Origin: a virus
Direction: 5' to 3' (one strand)
IMG/VR virus record: IMGVR_UViG_3300041403_000200
Location: 1-25,958 of that record
DNA: 25,958 nt
Both the position numbers and the translations under genes were made by a program. The notes beneath the pieces were generated by a model. The model saw only the letters and a list, made by a program, of their open reading frames with translations, had not been told where the DNA came from and made no database searches. Numbering within the stretch: position 1 is the first letter of the stretch; each line of letters starts with the position of its first letter. Below, piece after piece: positions 14,660 through 21,649 of this stretch.

Positions 14660-15349
14660 ATGGCATTAGCCCACAAGATCCGTCTCGAAGATATGATCGA
14701 GATTGAACCATTAACAGACAATCAACAAAAGGCATTCAAAGCTTATGAGAACGAAAACTCACTCGTCTTGGCCGGGTCAGCAGGAACTGGTAAAACATTT
14801 ATGGCCTTATCCTTGGCTCTTGAAGATGTACTTGACCGAGAGACAAGATACGATAAAGTGGTTATCGTTAGATCTATCGTGCCGACCAGAGACATTGGTT
14901 ACCTTCCAGGAAACGAAGAAGAAAAGAAAGATGCATATACTGGACCGTATAGATCTGCTTGTACTGAATTGTTTCAAGATCCTGAAGCGTGGGAAAAATT
15001 AAAAGCTCAAGGGCATATAGAATTTTTATCGACATCTTTTATTCGTGGTATTAATATCCATAACGCAGTTGTTATCATCGATGAGATGCAAAACTTGACG
15101 TTCCACGAATTAGATTCGGTAATTACCAGAATTGGTCGTAATTGCAAATTCGTAATGTGTGGTGATTACTACCAATCTGATTTCGATAAAGAAAAAGATA
15201 GAACTGGTATTCTTAGATTTCTCGAAATCATTGAGTCGCTTAATAACTTTATAGTTATTGAGTTTGGATGGGAAGATATTGTTCGGTCTGACTTTGTCCG
15301 TGACTATATCATGACTAAGGAAATGTTAGAAAGAGATGGCAAAATTTAG
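14660..15349 (+). CDS. phoH: PhoH-like P-loop ATPase
   Basis: A 229-residue single-domain PhoH ATPase. Walker A is GSAGTGKT at 39-46, Walker B is VVIIDEMQN at 137-145, and VRSIVPTRDIGYLPG lies between them as in PhoH. DNQQKAF at 20-26 resembles the Q-motif region upstream of Walker A in superfamily 1 helicase-like enzymes. PhoH is one of the most common genes of marine phages; ATP binding is certain from the motifs, but the biological role (RNA metabolism and phosphate-stress response have both been proposed) is unsettled. The ATG follows the previous stop directly. Confidence 0.95.
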   Translation: MALAHKIRLEDMIEIEPLTDNQQKAFKAYENENSLVLAGSAGTGKTFMALSLALEDVLDRETRYDKVVIVRSIVPTRDIGYLPGNEEEKKDAYTGPYRSACTELFQDPEAWEKLKAQGHIEFLSTSFIRGINIHNAVVIIDEMQNLTFHELDSVITRIGRNCKFVMCGDYYQSDFDKEKDRTGILRFLEIIESLNNFIVIEFGWEDIVRSDFVRDYIMTKEMLERDGKI

Positions 15350-15485
15350 ACGTTTTGACCCAAGAAATAAAAAAGCTAATTCGCACAAAAACAAGTCAAA
15401 AAATGGAATGAGCTTTAAGCGAATTAAGTTCATTGAGAAAAAAGTAGATTATGATGAAAAAACTATTCGAACACAAGGAGGTTGA
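15336..15485 (+). CDS. Small basic protein overlapping phoH and the nuclease gene
   Basis: A 49-residue ORF (MAKFRRFDPRNKKANSHKNK at the start, ending TQGG) whose ATG lies 14 bases inside phoH and whose end overlaps the nuclease gene by 35 bases. It is strongly basic. The MAKFR-FDPRNKK pattern resembles a small conserved protein I recall between phoH and the nuclease in T4-like marine phages, which supports coding despite the overlaps. Function unknown. Confidence 0.7.
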   Translation: MAKFRRFDPRNKKANSHKNKSKNGMSFKRIKFIEKKVDYDEKTIRTQGG

Positions 15486-16137
15486 TCTTGGATATAAGGA
15501 TCTTACTGCAGAAACTGGCCCAAATGGGCGAAAGTATCTTGCTCCCAACGGGGTTTCTTACCCTAGTGTTACTACAGTACTTAGTATATTAAGTGAAGAA
15601 GCAATTCAACGCTGGCGGGCTAGAGTCGGCGAAGAAGAAGCAAATAAAATATCTCACCGCGCTTCAACACGAGGCACTGCAGTTCACTCAATAATAGAAA
15701 AATATATCGACAACGAAGAAAACTTTACAGAAGGCTTTATGCCTAATATCATAGAAAGTTTTCAAGCAGTACAAGATATCTTAGACAAACGCATTGGTGG
15801 TGTGTATGCTCAAGAATGCGCATTGTATTCTGATCATCTAGGCCTTGCAGGTCGAGTTGATTGTGTTGCTGAGTTTGATGGTAAACTATCCATTGTCGAT
15901 TTTAAAACTTCTCGTAAAACAAAAAAGAAAGAATGGATTGAAGGTTACTTTATCCAAGAATCTGCCTACGCTATTATGTGGGAAGAAAGAACAGGTATGC
16001 CTATTACTCAATTAGTTACAATCATATCTGTAGACAATGAAGATCCACAAGTCTTTATTGAACATAGAGATAACTGGACTAGTAAATTATTGGAGACAAT
16101 CAATGAGTACAAGAGGCGCAAAATCTTTGGCAACTAG
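15451..16137 (+). CDS. PD-(D/E)XK superfamily (RecB/Cas4-like) nuclease
   Basis: The 228-residue protein has RGTAVHSIIE near residues 74-83 (conserved H79 and E83), then D137 in LAGRVDCVAEFDGK and the D150-F-K152 step in IVDFKTSRK, followed by a helix with Q (YFIQESAYAIMWEE). This H-E-D-(D/E)xK-Q order is that of RecB/Cas4-like exonucleases. No iron-sulfur cysteine cluster is visible, so it is not a full Cas4. A neighbouring phoH and this nuclease are a recurrent pair in T4-like marine phages. Likely a DNA exonuclease in replication or host-DNA degradation. Confidence 0.85.
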   Translation: MMKKLFEHKEVDLGYKDLTAETGPNGRKYLAPNGVSYPSVTTVLSILSEEAIQRWRARVGEEEANKISHRASTRGTAVHSIIEKYIDNEENFTEGFMPNIIESFQAVQDILDKRIGGVYAQECALYSDHLGLAGRVDCVAEFDGKLSIVDFKTSRKTKKKEWIEGYFIQESAYAIMWEERTGMPITQLVTIISVDNEDPQVFIEHRDNWTSKLLETINEYKRRKIFGN

Positions 16138-16441
16138 GGCTCATCAACAGATTGAAATTTGTTGTCAAACTCTATGTGATAAAGAAGTTGTTCAGGAATA
16201 TATTAAAGAACTAGAAGATGAAGTTCAAAAACTTGAACGTGCAAATAAATTTTATGAAAAGCTACACAACAAGCTAATGCATGAATACCCAGAAAAGTCT
16301 GGTAGGTTTTTCATATGTGGAGGCATTGGAGCTCAAGACAGCTTTGGTGTTCCTGATAGAATTATGATCTGTCCTGAATATGGTTCAGATGGATTCTATG
16401 TTTTTAAAAAAGAGCGTGAACTTAGCTCACCAGAATATTAA
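16103..16441 (+). CDS. Conserved small phage protein, unknown function
   Basis: I use ATG 16103, giving 112 residues (MSTRGAKSLATRAHQQIEIC at the start), because GGAG lies eight bases upstream and the longer open frame from 16037 runs inside the nuclease gene without a ribosome site. The N-terminal half is helical (ELEDEVQKLERANKFYEKLH), the second half beta-like with GRFFICGGIGAQDSFGVPD. It overlaps the nuclease gene by 35 bases. No known motif. Confidence 0.72.
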   Translation: MSTRGAKSLATRAHQQIEICCQTLCDKEVVQEYIKELEDEVQKLERANKFYEKLHNKLMHEYPEKSGRFFICGGIGAQDSFGVPDRIMICPEYGSDGFYVFKKERELSSPEY

Positions 16442-16454
16442 GAAGGAATAAATT

Positions 16455-16601
16455 ATGGCTACAAAATTTGCAATTGGAACTGGCTCATCATATGGTACTA
16501 CTAATAACAAAAAGACATCAATTGGTAGAAAGAACGTGAAAATGGCTTCTATGAATAAGTCTAAAAAGCGGGGATTCAAGAAGTATCGAGGCCAAGGATA
16601 A
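16455..16601 (+). CDS. Small basic phage protein (KKRGFKKYRGQG C-terminus)
   Basis: A 48-residue ORF with AGAAGGAATAA before ATG 16455. It contains TSIGRKN and ends NKSKKRGFKKYRGQG, a pattern I recall from tiny conserved proteins in T4-like marine phages. It is basic and probably unstructured, possibly nucleic-acid-binding. It closes the phoH-nuclease block; 143 bases holding a repeat and a promoter follow. Confidence 0.7.
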   Translation: MATKFAIGTGSSYGTTNNKKTSIGRKNVKMASMNKSKKRGFKKYRGQG

Positions 16602-16645
16602 TTAAAGAAATTAATCATAAGACCCATATCCATATAAAAAAATAA

Positions 16646-16702
16646 TAAAAAAAATGCACTTTTTTGTAAAAAAATGCATTTTAGGGGTTTACATTCTCTC
16701 CA
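16646..16702 (+). repeat. Promoter-upstream repeat, copy A (AATGCAYTTT...TTAGGGGTTTACA)
   Basis: An A-rich tract with AAAATGCACTTTTT then AAAATGCATTTTAGGGG, ending in the -35 and CATTCTCTCC. The same arrangement recurs at 24921-24965 and 25297-25322. In this copy the AAAATGCA unit is doubled. Confidence 0.75.
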
Positions 16703-16715
16703 GATGTTGTATAAT
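16688..16715 (+). promoter_or_regulatory. Sigma70-like promoter
   Basis: TTTACA (16688-16693), a 16-base spacer and TATAAT (16710-16715), preceded by the AATGCATTTTAGGGG box. It drives the gene at 16745. Confidence 0.85.
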
Positions 16716-16741
16716 ATAACTATAAAATGATGGAGAGAATG
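16692..16741 (+). repeat. Perfect 11-bp inverted repeat spanning promoter and Shine-Dalgarno
   Basis: CATTCTCTCCA (16692-16702) and TGGAGAGAATG (16731-16741) are exact reverse complements. The right arm carries the GGAGAG ribosome site; the left arm starts within the -35 and lies upstream of the transcript start. Confidence 0.85.
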
Positions 16742-16744
16742 ATT

Positions 16745-17083
16745 ATGAAAACACAAATTGAAACCCTTGTTAAAGCTATCGGTAACGACTTCGCTTACTG
16801 GACTGGCAAAAGCCGCTACGGCGATGATGATTTTAAATCAGAGCGTGTCAAAGAATTCTGTGAAGGAATCGTTGTTGAAGAAGGTCGTAAATACATTAGG
16901 ATCTTAAAAGACAACGGTGGCTGTGTCTGGGGATTCGTTGTCAAAGAAGACACTAAAAAGTTTCGTAAAGGTGATATTTTGAAAGCAGCTAGTTATAAAG
17001 CTCCTGCGACTAACAAAGCTCGCGGTAATATCATTGATGGTGGCTATACCATTCGTTGGACTGGCCCTGAGTATCTTATATAA
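16745..17083 (+). CDS. Conserved phage protein, unknown function
   Basis: I use ATG 16745 (MKTQIETLVKAIGNDFAYW, 112 residues), which has GGAGAG seven bases upstream; earlier in-frame ATGs at 16727, 16730 and 16739 lie before or inside that ribosome site. Segments GRKYIRILKDNGGCVWGFVV, KFRKGDILKAASYKAPATNK and RGNIIDGG...WTGPEYLI form a compact beta-rich protein similar to one I recall in T4-like marine phages, function unknown. Its promoter and inverted repeat nearly match those at 24951, suggesting common regulation. The next coding start lies 15 bases past its stop. Confidence 0.78.
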   Translation: MKTQIETLVKAIGNDFAYWTGKSRYGDDDFKSERVKEFCEGIVVEEGRKYIRILKDNGGCVWGFVVKEDTKKFRKGDILKAASYKAPATNKARGNIIDGGYTIRWTGPEYLI

Positions 17084-17097
17084 TGAAAGGAGAGAGA

Positions 17098-17685
17098 ATG
17101 TATACGAATAATCAAAAAACAATCCTAGTCGACGCAGACGGTGTTCTGCTTGACTGGGTTTATTCTTTCCGTGCTTGGATGGACCGGCACGGATATAAAA
17201 TCAAAGACTATGATGCTTATCGAATGGATGAGGCATATGGTCTAGATCGTGCTGAAGGCAAAAAGCTTTGCCGAATGTTTAATGAATCAGCAACTATTCG
17301 AAAGCTTCCACCACTACGGGATGCTATCAAATACGTCAAAAAGTTACATGAAGAACATGGTTTTGTTTTTCGAGTAATTAGTTCTTTAAGTGAAGATCAA
17401 TATGCTCAACACTTACGAATCAAAAACCTACGTGAACTTTTCGGTGATACTGTCTTTGAAAGTTATGTCTTCTTAGATACTGGTGCTGATAAAGATGACG
17501 CCCTTGAACCTTACCGAGACAGTGGTTGTTGGTGGGTTGAAGATAAAGCTGAAAATGCTAACTTAGGTTATGACCTTGGTCTTGATTCTTTGTTGATGGC
17601 ACACGATCACAATGAAGGTTATGAAGGTCCAGTTCGAAAAGTAAGTAACTGGAAAGAAATCTATAAAATCGTAACTGGAGAATAA
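17098..17685 (+). CDS. HAD-superfamily phosphatase, 5'(3')-deoxyribonucleotidase-like
   Basis: From ATG 17098 (AAGGAG five bases before; the in-frame ATG at 17083 lies upstream of that site) a 195-residue HAD protein is encoded. Motif I is LVDADGVLLDW with nucleophile D12 and acid D14; motif II is VISSL; the WVEDKAEN segment supplies the late acidic motif. Overall form resembles small phage HAD hydrolases and 5'-nucleotidases acting on nucleotides, fitting a genome with a full ribonucleotide reductase, but the substrate is not determined by sequence. A 31-residue membrane ORF follows. Confidence 0.82.
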   Translation: MYTNNQKTILVDADGVLLDWVYSFRAWMDRHGYKIKDYDAYRMDEAYGLDRAEGKKLCRMFNESATIRKLPPLRDAIKYVKKLHEEHGFVFRVISSLSEDQYAQHLRIKNLRELFGDTVFESYVFLDTGADKDDALEPYRDSGCWWVEDKAENANLGYDLGLDSLLMAHDHNEGYEGPVRKVSNWKEIYKIVTGE

Positions 17686-17686
17686 T

Positions 17687-17782
17687 ATGGGTGATTATAT
17701 TGCTGCGCGTATAGCGCAGGTTTTTATTGTTACAGTTTTTTTCATGGGTGTCATATCTTTCATTCAAGACTTTATTTTATGA
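17687..17782 (+). CDS. Very small single-pass membrane protein
   Basis: A 31-residue ORF one base after the HAD stop: MGDYIAARIAQ, then a hydrophobic stretch VFIVTVFFMGVISFI, and a short tail. A GGAG at about 17677-17680 inside the preceding gene could serve as ribosome site. Its single membrane helix and tight spacing suggest a real peptide, but size makes this uncertain. Confidence 0.5.
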   Translation: MGDYIAARIAQVFIVTVFFMGVISFIQDFIL

Positions 17783-17817
17783 TAAATAAACATATGGCGT
17801 TCAAGTAAGGTATAAAT

Positions 17818-18006
17818 ATGCGTATAACGATTACAAAAATGGCTCAAGATCTTTTAGATCGTATTGTAGATTATGAAGAAGATCCAGAGCCACAATACGA
17901 ACCAGAATTGGAATCATTAGCACGTATGCAAAGACAAGGAATTAAGTCCTCGTTGAACATACTAATCAAAGGGGAATATTTAGATAATCCCTTAGAAGGT
18001 GGTTAA
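17818..18006 (+). CDS. Small acidic phage protein, unknown function
   Basis: A 62-residue protein with MRITITKMAQDLLDRIVDY, an acidic Pro-containing middle (EEDPEPQYEPELESLA) and a short helix (SSLNILIKGEYL). AAGG precedes the ATG, and the next gene begins immediately after its stop. The TATAAATA at 17811 overlaps this start and is too close to act as its promoter. No family recognised. Confidence 0.65.
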   Translation: MRITITKMAQDLLDRIVDYEEDPEPQYEPELESLARMQRQGIKSSLNILIKGEYLDNPLEGG

Positions 18007-18267
18007 ATGAGCGACATATTTGACTTTGGCTTTACTGCCGTAGACGAGGCTGAATTAGAAGCCGTACAAAAAGCACAGACTGTAGCTAATGAAGTTGCAT
18101 CTGATGCTAATAATTTAGAAGAAAGGTTGAATGGTTTATATAACGCTATTCTTCCCTTGCTTTCTAATCTGAAAGCTAATCCAGAAAAAGACTATATCTA
18201 TTGGCCTAATCGGGTTGAAAAGGTAGAAGCTTTTGAAGACCATATATCCAAATTTATAAAGGACTAA
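18007..18267 (+). CDS. Conserved T4-like phage protein
   Basis: An 86-residue protein beginning MSDIFDFGFTAVDEAELEAV and ending with a PLLSNLKANPEKDYIYWPNR block and a helix. Both blocks match a small family I recall across T4-like marine phages, with no function known. Mostly helical and soluble. It sits directly between two genes, four bases before the endolysin gene. Confidence 0.78.
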   Translation: MSDIFDFGFTAVDEAELEAVQKAQTVANEVASDANNLEERLNGLYNAILPLLSNLKANPEKDYIYWPNRVEKVEAFEDHISKFIKD

Positions 18268-18270
18268 TAC

Positions 18271-19143
18271 ATGAGTTTTGACTTTAATTTCACAAAAGAA
18301 CATTTGCAAGAAATCATCTCAGCGGATGCTGACGATTGGTATGATGCACTATGCGAACTATTACCAAAGTATGGTATTACAACAGAGCGCAGAGTAGCAC
18401 ACTTTTTGAGCCAATGCGCTCATGAATCTGCTGGTTTTAAACGACTAGAAGAAAATCTAAACTATTCTGCAAAAGCGCTTCGTGCTGTCTTTGGTCGTTA
18501 CTTTGGTGAACCACCTAAAGCTGATGCAGATGAATATGCTCGTAATCCTGAAATGATTGCGAATCGTGTTTATAATGACGAGTTCCGTAAGTACAAAATG
18601 GGTAATGTCGAAGAAGGTGATGGTTGGCGATTCCGTGGTCGTGGTCTTAAGCAACTAACGGGTCGTGATAACTATACACGGTTTGGTGCTACAATTGACA
18701 TGACTGCTGAAGAAGCTGCAGAATATGTTGCAACACCAGCTGGTGCTATTGAGTCTGCATGTTGGTTCTGGGATGCAAACAATCTAAATGAAATCGCAGA
18801 TACTGATGATGTAAAGCGTATGACCAAAAAGATCAATGGTGGTTCCATTGGTTTAGATGATCGTAAACAGCGTTACATGAATGCGATGAAAGTTCTTGGT
18901 ATGGATGCTGAAGATTTAGTAGCTGATGATGACGATATTGAAGAAATTTTAGATGACATCGGAGTACTTCGCAAAGGTTGCAAAGGCGAAGGTGTGAAAA
19001 TCATGCAAGAAGCACTTGGTATTACAGCAGATGGAGACTTTGGTCCAGGCACCGAACGTGCTCTAAAAGAATGGCAAGCAGCCAATGGTCTTGAAGCAGA
19101 CGGTATCGCTGGACCTGCTACATTTGGCAAATTACTGGAGTAA
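18271..19143 (+). CDS. Endolysin: GH19-type muramidase/chitinase-fold plus peptidoglycan-binding domain
   Basis: A 290-residue two-domain lysin. Residues about 5-205 are a GH19-like domain: AHFLSQCAHESAGF at 43-56 with catalytic Glu E52, a second acid at E60/E61 in RLEENLNYS, and FRGRGLKQLTGRDNY, the family's conserved substrate-cleft block. After an acidic linker (DDDDIEEILDD), residues about 230-290 form a PG_binding_1 domain (GEGVKIMQEALGI, DGDFGPGTERALKEWQ, DGIAGPATFGKLL). No signal peptide is visible, so release into the periplasm would need a holin, which is not identified in the window; spanins are at 6919-7618. It degrades host peptidoglycan at lysis. Confidence 0.93.
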   Translation: MSFDFNFTKEHLQEIISADADDWYDALCELLPKYGITTERRVAHFLSQCAHESAGFKRLEENLNYSAKALRAVFGRYFGEPPKADADEYARNPEMIANRVYNDEFRKYKMGNVEEGDGWRFRGRGLKQLTGRDNYTRFGATIDMTAEEAAEYVATPAGAIESACWFWDANNLNEIADTDDVKRMTKKINGGSIGLDDRKQRYMNAMKVLGMDAEDLVADDDDIEEILDDIGVLRKGCKGEGVKIMQEALGITADGDFGPGTERALKEWQAANGLEADGIAGPATFGKLLE

Positions 19144-19148
19144 GAAAA

Positions 19149-19553
19149 ATGAAAAAACTGATCTTTGCGTTAAGTCTTTTATGTGCTAGCGCGGTATATG
19201 CAGAATCAGAATTGCCTCGTATAGTTGATCCTGAAATACCTAATCCAGAAGAACTGGGTGATATACCAGGCACATATGACTTACCGCAAGGTCAGTTTAT
19301 GATTGACTTGCCAATGATGTGCACTGAATATTCTGAAGCTTTATTTAATTCTTTAAGTCGAAATAATTATGTTTTAGTATTTCTAGGCCAAACAGAATCA
19401 ATGGCCGGTAGTGATCTCTATATCAGTATATTTTTAAATAAAATTGATAACGATTATTTTGCCTTACTTACAAATAAAGACTCCGGTGGAGTTTGTCAAC
19501 TTTCCAACGGAGCCTATGGTCAAGTATTCCCTCTTGATGAAATGGGAATCTAA
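19149..19553 (+). CDS. Secreted protein of unknown function
   Basis: The 134-residue product has a classical Sec signal peptide (MKKLIFALSLLCASAVYAES, cleavage likely after the YA). The mature part has two cysteines (MMCTEYSE and GGVCQLS), compatible with one disulfide, and no known motif. Five bases separate it from the endolysin, so it may be co-expressed at lysis. Its stop overlaps the stop region of the convergent minus-strand gene by four bases. Confidence 0.7.
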   Translation: MKKLIFALSLLCASAVYAESELPRIVDPEIPNPEELGDIPGTYDLPQGQFMIDLPMMCTEYSEALFNSLSRNNYVLVFLGQTESMAGSDLYISIFLNKIDNDYFALLTNKDSGGVCQLSNGAYGQVFPLDEMGI

Positions 19554-20095
19554 TTTGCAAGCGGATTATCAAGGGCTCTTTGAAGTTTAGAGTTTAACCT
19601 ATCTTCAACGTCCTTGATTTTCTGATCAGTAGTATCTCTTAGTGCAGACGCTTTTGAATCATACTGGTTCTGTAAAGCGTCTCTTTTATTATCAAATCTT
19701 TCTTCGGCATTTTGAATAATTTGCCTTACCTCATTTTCAGTATCACGTACTAGCTTTTCAACTCTTCGTACTTGATCGTCAAGGTTATTAATTTGATCGT
19801 TTAGATCTACCTTTTGTTCTCTGCTACGCTTTTCCATATCGTCGAGTTGCTTTTGAATAGACGATAGTTGAACACTAATTTCGGTTTTGGTGTTTGCTAA
19901 TTGCGCTTCAATTTGTTGGTTTCTATTTTCAATAACATCTACATCGATATTCTGAACAATTTCTTTCATATCCATATAGTCTTTATAGAATTCAAAACCA
20001 GCCCAAGCAGCACCGCCGAGGGTCGAAAGTGCGGTTAGGACAATCATCATCTTACCACCGCGGAATGTCATTCCCGCAAATTCGAACTCAGCCAT
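19550..20095 (-). CDS. Membrane-anchored coiled-coil protein
   Basis: A 181-residue protein starting MAEFEFAGMTFRGGKMMIVL, with a hydrophobic helix (IVLTALSTLGGAAWAGFEFY) near residues 18-37 and a long coiled coil from about 45 to 170 (heptads such as QLDDMEKRSREQKVDLNDQI). The N-terminal block is strongly conserved in T4-like marine phages as I recall. Likely an inner-membrane protein with a long extramembrane coiled coil; it may act in lysis or in the envelope, but no role is established. It converges on the plus-strand secreted gene with a four-base overlap. Confidence 0.78.
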   Translation of the reverse strand: MAEFEFAGMTFRGGKMMIVLTALSTLGGAAWAGFEFYKDYMDMKEIVQNIDVDVIENRNQQIEAQLANTKTEISVQLSSIQKQLDDMEKRSREQKVDLNDQINNLDDQVRRVEKLVRDTENEVRQIIQNAEERFDNKRDALQNQYDSKASALRDTTDQKIKDVEDRLNSKLQRALDNPLAN

Positions 20096-20098
20096 AGA

Positions 20099-20308
20099 TT
20101 AGTCCTCTTTAAAATATTTGTTTACCATTTCAAGCATATCATCATATTCAGCGATTTGTTTTACTTCAATTTCAATAGCTTCAATAATATCTGAGTGTTC
20201 GCCAATACCAGCTGGATTATGAAGATATACTTCTACATTTGCCACGTGCTTATCAATGTGGCCTTTAGCGTGTGATTTAAACGCTTCCAATAATTTACTT
20301 CTCATCAT
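20099..20308 (-). CDS. Conserved small T4-like phage protein
   Basis: A 69-residue soluble protein, MMRSKLLEAFKSHAKGHIDK at the start, then HVANVEVYLHNPAGIGEHSD and an amphipathic C-terminus. The KHVANVEVYL-NP-GIGEHSD block is well conserved in the T4-like marine phages I recall; function unknown. It overlaps the upstream membrane gene by ATGA and ends three bases before the coiled-coil gene begins. Confidence 0.8.
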   Translation of the reverse strand: MMRSKLLEAFKSHAKGHIDKHVANVEVYLHNPAGIGEHSDIIEAIEIEVKQIAEYDDMLEMVNKYFKED

Positions 20309-20469
20309 TTTTCTTTCTTAAAAATTGTCCATGCGCCATAAGCAATTGCTGCATATGCAACAAGTCCTGCAATTGGTTTTGCGATAAGAACAATTACACC
20401 AAGCGCAATTAATGCTGCGCCATCCCATGTAGTTCTTTCGCTAATTCTATTCATTACCCATTTTTTCAT
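20305..20469 (-). CDS. Small two-helix membrane protein
   Basis: A 54-residue ORF, MKKWVMNRISERTTWDGAAL followed by hydrophobic segments (IALGVIVLIA and AGLVAYAAIAYGAW) and a basic end. The NRISERTTWDG block is a recognisable conserved motif in small marine phage membrane proteins. It is coupled to the genes before and after by overlaps, with GGAGAA upstream. A holin-like role is possible from size and topology but is only conjecture. Confidence 0.75.
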   Translation of the reverse strand: MKKWVMNRISERTTWDGAALIALGVIVLIAKPIAGLVAYAAIAYGAWTIFKKEK

Positions 20470-20660
20470 TATTTTCTCCTTAATTTTTCTCTGAGTGAAT
20501 CAAGCTCTTTTTCTTTAGATGTTTTTTCCACACTTGGTCTTTGTTCATCCACCGTTGGAACTCTTTCGATAGTTTCGGGTCGTGTGGAATAAATTTTATT
20601 CCTAGCTTCTTCAATTCTTCTTCTGAGGTGTCGAATCCGTTTTTCAAAATCATCTTCCAT
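20469..20660 (-). CDS. Small charged helical protein
   Basis: A 63-residue, highly charged protein (MEDDFEKRIRHLRRRIEEAR to EKELDSLREKLRRK), predicted coiled coil at both ends with a polar middle. It overlaps the upstream gene by 11 bases and shares one base with the downstream start. No family recognised. Confidence 0.65.
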   Translation of the reverse strand: MEDDFEKRIRHLRRRIEEARNKIYSTRPETIERVPTVDEQRPSVEKTSKEKELDSLREKLRRK

Positions 20661-20931
20661 TGTTCTCCAACTCTTGTATTCTAGATTCTAACTCGTCTAT
20701 TTTTTTAGTTACATGTGGATATTTTTTTCTCCAAGCATTTGGATCATTTTGTAACCAAGTCCAACCCCAACGATTGACTAGATACTCGAGTGTCCAATCA
20801 ACCTTTCCTACGGCCCAAATGGCCATCCGAGTATCCTTAAACCAGAATAAAAATGCTGCACCTAATAAAGATCCTGCTATTGCTGTATATATCCACAGAG
20901 TATCTTCAAGCATTGCATTAATTAGATCCAT
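20650..20931 (-). CDS. Membrane protein with Trp-rich segment
   Basis: I choose ATG 20931, preceded by GGAG, giving 93 residues (MDLINAMLEDTLWIYTAIAG); a longer frame from 20985 lies wholly in the lipase gene and lacks a ribosome site. A membrane helix (WIYTAIAGSLLGAAFLFWF) is followed by AIWAVGKVDW, YLVNRWGWTWL, DPNAWRKKYP and a C-terminal helix. The Trp-rich middle looks membrane-surface associated. It overlaps the lipase gene by 14 bases. Function unknown. Confidence 0.72.
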   Translation of the reverse strand: MDLINAMLEDTLWIYTAIAGSLLGAAFLFWFKDTRMAIWAVGKVDWTLEYLVNRWGWTWLQNDPNAWRKKYPHVTKKIDELESRIQELENNGR

Positions 20932-21640
20932 TATATTTCTCCAAGTGCTTAACATAATTATCCATGCCATGATCTTTAGCGCCATCGAGAATACCAGATT
21001 TCCAGCCTCTCCACTTGTCTTTAATCATTTGCCAAGGAGTTAACTTACGAATATTTCCATAAAAGTTAATGTATTGTAAAACACCATGATGTTTATAACC
21101 CATCAACCATAAAGGTACCTTAGTCACAATATCGTTATTATTTACAAATCTCATGTGAGGTGTTTCAATATTTTTTACAAATCTACGAGTACCAACTCTT
21201 GGAGAACCAAAGGTAGTTAATTGCTCTACTTTTCTTGTTTCTTCAAAGCGTGAAGTAGCAATTGTTGCCATAGCTGCTCCAAGTGAGTGACCTGTAATAT
21301 ACATCTTTTTATTTTTATGGCCTTCACGGTGATGCTTAGCAATATCGTTCCAGACTTTATCACATTCATTTCTGAAACCAGAATGAACTAAACCATGCGT
21401 CATAGCACCTCTTGGAATAGCATTTAGATCAGCAAGAATATCAGATATTTCGTCTGGTTCTGTTCCTCTAAAAGCTAAAATATAAGTGTCCTCATTCCAA
21501 GCTGCATGACATTGAGCTCCTTCATAATCAAAGAACTTGTGCCCAGTATAACCTAAATGTTTAAACATCTTTTTACCAGCTTTTCCATCAAGATAAGCTG
21601 CTTGCGCCATTTGCGCCATTGTGTGACAAAGTGCGTTCAT
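20918..21640 (-). CDS. Class 3 lipase (alpha/beta hydrolase)
   Basis: A 240-residue Lipase_3 family protein. The nucleophile elbow is GHSLG with Ser119, next comes TFGSPRVG (143-149), the acid is probably Asp169 in NNNDIVTKVP, and the base His223 in KDHGMDNYV. AFRGTEPDE (56-64) is the conserved oxyanion region. The complete triad suggests an active esterase or phospholipase. No signal peptide is visible, so it could act on the cytoplasmic side of the inner membrane or be released at lysis. It lies in the minus-strand block of exported and membrane proteins, so envelope breakdown or remodelling during lysis is a reasonable inference. Confidence 0.88.
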   Translation of the reverse strand: MNALCHTMAQMAQAAYLDGKAGKKMFKHLGYTGHKFFDYEGAQCHAAWNEDTYILAFRGTEPDEISDILADLNAIPRGAMTHGLVHSGFRNECDKVWNDIAKHHREGHKNKKMYITGHSLGAAMATIATSRFEETRKVEQLTTFGSPRVGTRRFVKNIETPHMRFVNNNDIVTKVPLWLMGYKHHGVLQYINFYGNIRKLTPWQMIKDKWRGWKSGILDGAKDHGMDNYVKHLEKYNGSN

Positions 21641-21649
21641 ATTTGCTCC

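Noticed and set aside
17811-17818. TATAAATA upstream of the 17818 gene
   Set aside because: It overlaps the start codon, leaving no room for a leader, so it cannot serve that gene as a late promoter.
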